Source of the DNA: an uncultured Alphaproteobacteria bacterium
GTDB taxonomy: Bacteria > Pseudomonadota > Alphaproteobacteria > Bin95
Assembly (NCBI GenBank): GCA_937891825.1
Contig: CALAHN010000044.1
Span: forward strand, 1-32,734
DNA length: 32,734 bases
Reading direction: 5' to 3'
Position 1 is the first letter of the stretch. Every line of letters begins with the position of its first letter. The position numbers and the translations under genes are program-made. This document shows, piece by piece, positions 29,270 through 32,734 of this stretch. The notes below the pieces were generated by a model. The model saw nothing but the letters and a program-made list of their open reading frames with translations, was not told the DNA's origin and did not search any database.

Positions 29270-30250
29270 TCATTTAGCCGCTCGCAGGTCTGGATAGCGC
29301 GCGTCGATCCGGCGGGCGATATCCGTCGGCAGTTTCAGATTGCCGTCCTGACCGAGTTTCGCAGCCAGGCTGACCGCGTCGGCCAACTCCGCGACCAGGC
29401 GGGCGACCTGGCGCGCGTCGGCGCCCGCCATGACCCCATGTGCCGCAAGCGCGGCAAGCCGCCCGACGGCCCGCTTGAATGCGGCGCTCCGTAAGGCCAC
29501 GGCGACTGCTGTCAGGGACTGGGCGCTGTCGCGCAAGGCGCGGAATGCGATGGGCGCTTGCGCTGCGCCCGCCTCAAGCGCGGCGCGGGCGGCGGCGGCT
29601 ACCCGTTTCGCGGCGATTTCCAGGCGCAGACTTGTCAGTCGATCCTTCGCGGCCTTGAAGCCCGTTGGCGAAACGGACTGGATTTCGGCATCGCCCTTGG
29701 ACAGAAACGCCAGCGCGTTCGGCGGATCGAACGCCCGCTGATCCGCGCCCTCGCGCGCCGTGAAGCCGCGCACCGGCCCGACATAATCCTCGGTTGCGAT
29801 AAAGGGCTTCCGGCCGCTGCCCAGGCGGTGGATGCGGCGGGCGACCATGCTCGCCGTATAAGGCTTCGCCAACACATCGTCGGCGCCGGCGGCCAGGGCT
29901 GCATCGATGATCGCGCCTTGCGGATTACGGGTCGTCAGGATGATCGGCAGAAAGGGGTTCTGCCCGATTTCCCCGTAACGGACCCGCCGGACCAGGGCGG
30001 CCGCATCGCCATCGGCCATCGCCAGATCGATCAACGCGATGTCGATGCCGCCTTCATGCAGCGCCTTTTCGACCGCGGCGCAGGTCCGCCGCCAGATGAT
30101 TTCGATCGCCCCTTCGCGCCAGAGGCTTGCCCGCGTCTGGGCCGCATACATGTCATGGGGGTCGCCGATCAGAATAGCGGCGCCGGCCAGAAGTCCGTTA
30201 GGAATATCTGTTCTTGCAGCGTTTTCTATTGGGCGGCGGCTGTTGGGCAT
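29270..30250 (-). CDS. Response-regulator-like protein (receiver domain)
   Basis: A 326-residue protein. Residues about 22-142 form a CheY-like receiver: acidic Asp30 (ILIGDPHD), phosphoacceptor Asp75 (IALIDLAMADGD), Thr106/Thr107 (IILTTRNP) and Lys129 (VLAKPYTASMV). The remaining 180 residues are Ala-rich and helical, with no DNA-binding or enzymatic motif I recognise. No histidine kinase is adjacent, so it is an orphan regulator. ATG 30250 has only a weak ribosome-binding site. Confidence 0.82.
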   Translation of the reverse strand: MPNSRRPIENAARTDIPNGLLAGAAILIGDPHDMYAAQTRASLWREGAIEIIWRRTCAAVEKALHEGGIDIALIDLAMADGDAAALVRRVRYGEIGQNPFLPIILTTRNPQGAIIDAALAAGADDVLAKPYTASMVARRIHRLGSGRKPFIATEDYVGPVRGFTAREGADQRAFDPPNALAFLSKGDAEIQSVSPTGFKAAKDRLTSLRLEIAAKRVAAAARAALEAGAAQAPIAFRALRDSAQSLTAVAVALRSAAFKRAVGRLAALAAHGVMAGADARQVARLVAELADAVSLAAKLGQDGNLKLPTDIARRIDARYPDLRAAK

Positions 30251-30375
30251 GGCGCGAGTCTACGGCCAAAGATTTGCTGAGCGTTTAATGCGAAGGATGA
30301 TTTCCAATATGGCGCGAAGTCCGTTACAAAATCCAGCGCGGCGGTTGGCCGTCAGTGGATCGGAACGGGCGGACG

Positions 30376-31356
30376 ATGGGGCGTAGGCCGACGCAATATA
30401 TCACCGGGCTCGTCGCGCTCGGCGTCCTGATCGCGGCTGGCTGGGTTCTGCGTGAGAAATTGGCGGGGCTGGAGTTCGGCCAGATTCTGGCGCGGCTGGA
30501 AGCGACCTCCTGGCAAAGCATCGGGATTTCGCTGGTCTGCACGGCGGGCGCCTATCTGGTGCTGACAGTCTACGACTCGACGGCCTTCGCCTATATCAAG
30601 CGGCCGATGCGCTTTGCCCGCATCATGTATGTCTCCTTCGTCGCCTATGCCTTCAGCCACAGCATCGGCTTCGGCGCGGTGTCGGGCGGCTCGGTCCGGT
30701 ATCGCTTCTATTCCCGCTGGGGCGTCTCGACCTACGACATCGCGACCGTCATCATATTCGGCGGCATGGCCTATGTGCTGGGCATCGTCGCTGTCGCCGG
30801 CCTGATCATCTTCGTGAACGCCGAAGCGCTGGCCGCGGCGACCGGCATGCCGCTTTGGGCGGCGCATGTCGCTGGCGCGGTCGCGACGATCAGCGGCAGC
30901 TTTTACCTGGTCTGGAGCATCGCCGGCCGGCCGTCGTTCGAATTGAAGGGCCGGCGCTTCCAGCCGCCCTCGATCAAGATCGGCCTGACCCAGGTCGCGA
31001 CCGCCTGCCTGGAGTGGGGCTTCGCCTCCGCCGCGCTGTATTTTCTGCTGCCGGCCGACATCGGCCTCGACTACTGGCATTTCGTCGGCATCTACGTCAT
31101 AGGCTATGTCGCGGGCATGATGAGCCAGGCGCCCGGCGGCATCGGCGTGTTCGAGGCGGCGGTGCTGGTGCTGCTGCCGGAGACGGCGCCGAGGGACGCG
31201 GTGCTGGCCGCGATCCTGGCCTATCGCGCGCTGTATTTCCTGCTGCCGTTCGTCATCGCGCTTGGCATGATGGGCGCATCGGAAGCCAGGGGCGCCGCCC
31301 GCGCTGCCCGGAAAAGCCGCATCCTTCGCATCCGCCGTCAACGGGACCCAACATAG
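30376..31356 (+). CDS. YbhN/UPF0104-type membrane protein (MprF flippase-like domain)
   Basis: A 326-residue integral membrane protein with about eight hydrophobic segments. FSHSIGFGAVSGGSVRYRFY and MMSQAPGGIGVFEAAVLVLL are the two conserved patches of the lysylphosphatidylglycerol synthase transmembrane (YbhN/AglD/MprF) family, thought to move or bind lipids across the membrane. The MprF aminoacyl-transfer domain is absent. ATG 30376 is preferred over GTG 30355. It is followed 39 bases later by the CoA-transferase gene. Confidence 0.88.
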   Translation: MGRRPTQYITGLVALGVLIAAGWVLREKLAGLEFGQILARLEATSWQSIGISLVCTAGAYLVLTVYDSTAFAYIKRPMRFARIMYVSFVAYAFSHSIGFGAVSGGSVRYRFYSRWGVSTYDIATVIIFGGMAYVLGIVAVAGLIIFVNAEALAAATGMPLWAAHVAGAVATISGSFYLVWSIAGRPSFELKGRRFQPPSIKIGLTQVATACLEWGFASAALYFLLPADIGLDYWHFVGIYVIGYVAGMMSQAPGGIGVFEAAVLVLLPETAPRDAVLAAILAYRALYFLLPFVIALGMMGASEARGAARAARKSRILRIRRQRDPT

Positions 31357-31395
31357 TCCGGCGGCCCGACGCTTCTATCTGGGAGAGATCGACGC

Positions 31396-32610
31396 ATGAC
31401 TGACGCAGCAGCGGCCCTGCCCATGGCGGGCGTCCGGGTTCTGGATATCGCGACCTTCATCGCGGCCCCGATGGCGGCCTCGATCCTCGGCGAGTTCGGG
31501 GCGGACGTCATCAAGATCGAGCAGCCGGGCGGCGGCGACCCGTGGCGGCGCTATGGCACCCAGTCGAACCGCGCTGACTCGACCCTCGCCTGGCTGACGG
31601 AAGCTAGGAACAAGCGCTCGATCACCTTGAACCTGCGCGCGCCCGAAGGCGGCGAGCTCTTCAAGCGCCTCGTCGCGGAGGCCGACGTCGTCACCGAGAA
31701 TTTCCGCCCTGGCACGCTGGAGAAATGGGGCCTGGGATACGACGTGCTGTCCGCGATCAACCCGAAGCTCGTGCTGCTGCGCGTCTCGGGCTACGGCCAG
31801 ACCGGCCCCTACAAGGACCGCCCCGGTTTCGCCCGGATCGCCCATGCCTTCGGCGGCCTGACCCATCTGGCCGGCATGCCGGGCGGCCCGCCGGTGACGC
31901 CAGGCTCCACCAGCCTCGGCGACTACATGACCGGCATGTATGGCGCGATCGGCGTGCTGATGGCGCTCCGGGAACGGGAGCGTTCGGGTCTTGGCCAGGT
32001 CGTCGATCTGGCGCTCTACGAATCCGTCTTCCGGGCGCTCGATGAACTGGCGCCGGCTTATGCCGCGACAGGCTATGTGCGCGGCCGGGAAGGCATCGGC
32101 ACTGCGAACGCCTGTCCCCACGGCCATTTCGAATGCGGCGACGGGCGCTGGGTCGCCATCGCCTGCACGTCCGACAAGATGTTCGAGCGTCTGGCGGCCG
32201 CGATGCAGCGCCCTGAACTCGCGACCCCGGAGATTTACGGCCACGTCGCCAAGCGCCTGCAGGAGCGCGGCACGGTCGACGGCCTCGTCTCCGCCTGGAC
32301 CAAGTCGATGGACCGGGACGCGGTCGTCGCGGCCTGTGTGGCGTCCGAGGTGCCCATCGGCGCCGTCAACGCAATCGACGAGATTTTCGCCGACCCGCAT
32401 TTCCAGGCGCGCGGCAATCTGGTGACGGTCGACGACCCCGAAACCGGCCCCGTCACCGTCCCCGCCGTCGCCCCCCGGCTCTCCCGCACGCCAGGCAAGA
32501 TCACCAACCTCGGCCCAGCCCTGGCTTCCGCGAACGGGGATGTCTTTGGCGGCCTGCTCGGCCTGTCGGACGCAGAGGTGCAGGCGCTGCAGGCGAAGGG
32601 CGTGATTTGA
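31396..32610 (+). CDS. CaiB/BaiF family CoA-transferase (class III)
   Basis: A 404-residue class III CoA-transferase, which moves CoA from an acyl-CoA to a carboxylic acid. The nucleophile is Asp176 in STSLGDYMTGMYG. VLDIATFIAAPMAASILGEFGADVIKIE, here split as VLDIATFIAAP and FGADVIKIE, is the N-terminal signature, with ENFRPGTLEKWGLGYD and RVSGYGQTGPYKDRPGF following. Length is standard. GGGAGAG precedes ATG 31396. The substrate pair cannot be named; oxalate, carnitine, succinate and mesaconate enzymes share these motifs. Confidence 0.94.
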   Translation: MTDAAAALPMAGVRVLDIATFIAAPMAASILGEFGADVIKIEQPGGGDPWRRYGTQSNRADSTLAWLTEARNKRSITLNLRAPEGGELFKRLVAEADVVTENFRPGTLEKWGLGYDVLSAINPKLVLLRVSGYGQTGPYKDRPGFARIAHAFGGLTHLAGMPGGPPVTPGSTSLGDYMTGMYGAIGVLMALRERERSGLGQVVDLALYESVFRALDELAPAYAATGYVRGREGIGTANACPHGHFECGDGRWVAIACTSDKMFERLAAAMQRPELATPEIYGHVAKRLQERGTVDGLVSAWTKSMDRDAVVAACVASEVPIGAVNAIDEIFADPHFQARGNLVTVDDPETGPVTVPAVAPRLSRTPGKITNLGPALASANGDVFGGLLGLSDAEVQALQAKGVI

Positions 32611-32734
32611 GACAATCCAACTCGGAAGTGTTTACGCTAGATATAAAGCGCCCGTATTCAGTTGAATCGGATTGTTATGTCTAAGAGCCTGACCGAAAAG
32701 TGTTTGAGCGATATCAGCAGGTTGTGATTCACCG
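32611..32734. other. 3' edge with no supportable gene
   Basis: The last 124 bases are visibly more AT-rich than the rest of the window (TTTACGCTAGATATAAAG at 32632-32649). The only frame of note is a 16-codon one from ATG 32677 to TGA 32727, too short to call. It may be the promoter region of a gene beyond the window. Confidence 0.4.

Noticed and set aside
30352-31341. Minus-strand 329-residue frame
   Set aside because: Antisense shadow of the YbhN-like membrane protein gene.
32677-32727. Short frame MSKSLTEKCLSDISRL at the right edge
   Set aside because: Only 16 residues, no ribosome-binding site of note and no recognisable family.
1-32734. CRISPR array, tRNA, rRNA, insertion sequence or prophage
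   Set aside because: I found no regularly spaced repeats, no cloverleaf or rRNA-like stretch and no transposase, integrase or phage structural gene; gene content and composition are uniform apart from the last 124 bases.

Overview
The window is about 32.7 kb of GC-rich, gene-dense DNA (the largest gap between genes is about 240 bases) with short intergenic spaces, ATGA/GTGA stop-start overlaps and several TTG starts. Gene content (DUF1737 protein, ABHD18-like hydrolase, mutY next to a DUF721/DciA gene, a TakP-type TRAP transporter, abundant SDR, crotonase and CaiB/BaiF enzymes) points to an alphaproteobacterium, possibly Rhodospirillales-like. That placement is inference; there is no rRNA or other strong phylogenetic marker. 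I saw no tRNA, rRNA, CRISPR array, transposase or phage gene, so this looks like an ordinary chromosomal segment.

Layout. 1-981: quinone oxidoreductase (minus), divergent from a four-gene plus-strand operon at 1170-4806. That operon is the most interesting part. Its first gene is a GrdB/PrdB-like reductase interrupted by an in-frame TGA at 1629-1631, placed as Sec in a U-x-x-C motif and followed by a hairpin with the geometry of a bacterial SECIS element. It is followed by an SDR, a zinc alcohol dehydrogenase and a MaoC-type hydratase. 4986-6047: a GGDEF protein, then a strong hairpin terminator shared with two convergent crotonase genes (6151-7739). 7835-10099: an exported YceI domain fused to a gamma-glutamyltransferase. 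10115-11699: mutY and a divergent DUF721 gene. 11717-12271: exported glutathione peroxidase. 12321-13954: divergent KDPG aldolase and KDG kinase genes, the lower part of an Entner-Doudoroff/hexuronate route. 13992-16942: an XPD/DinG-like iron-sulfur helicase and a 57-residue DUF1737 protein. 16946-18108: a Nudix hydrolase translationally coupled to an ACT-like protein. 18312-20611: ABHD18-like hydrolase and a methyltransferase. 20660-21501: two small membrane proteins of unknown role.

21693-25222: a complete TRAP transporter operon, unusually ordered P-M-Q, with a recognisable promoter, an overlapping inverted repeat and a stable hairpin between the binding-protein and permease genes. 25464-26231: an HSD10-type 3-hydroxyacyl-CoA dehydrogenase. 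26414-29241: a small membrane protein, an MFS transporter and a two-subunit ThDP-dependent decarboxylase (ComD/ComE-like), suggesting uptake and decarboxylation of a 2-oxoacid. 29270-30250: receiver-domain protein. 30376-31356: YbhN/MprF-type flippase-like membrane protein. 31396-32610: CaiB/BaiF CoA-transferase. The final 124 bases contain no supportable gene.

The overall theme is catabolism of organic acids and acyl-CoA compounds plus redox chemistry. The selenoprotein operon implies that the host has Sec machinery (selA, selB, selC, selD), none of which lies in this window.
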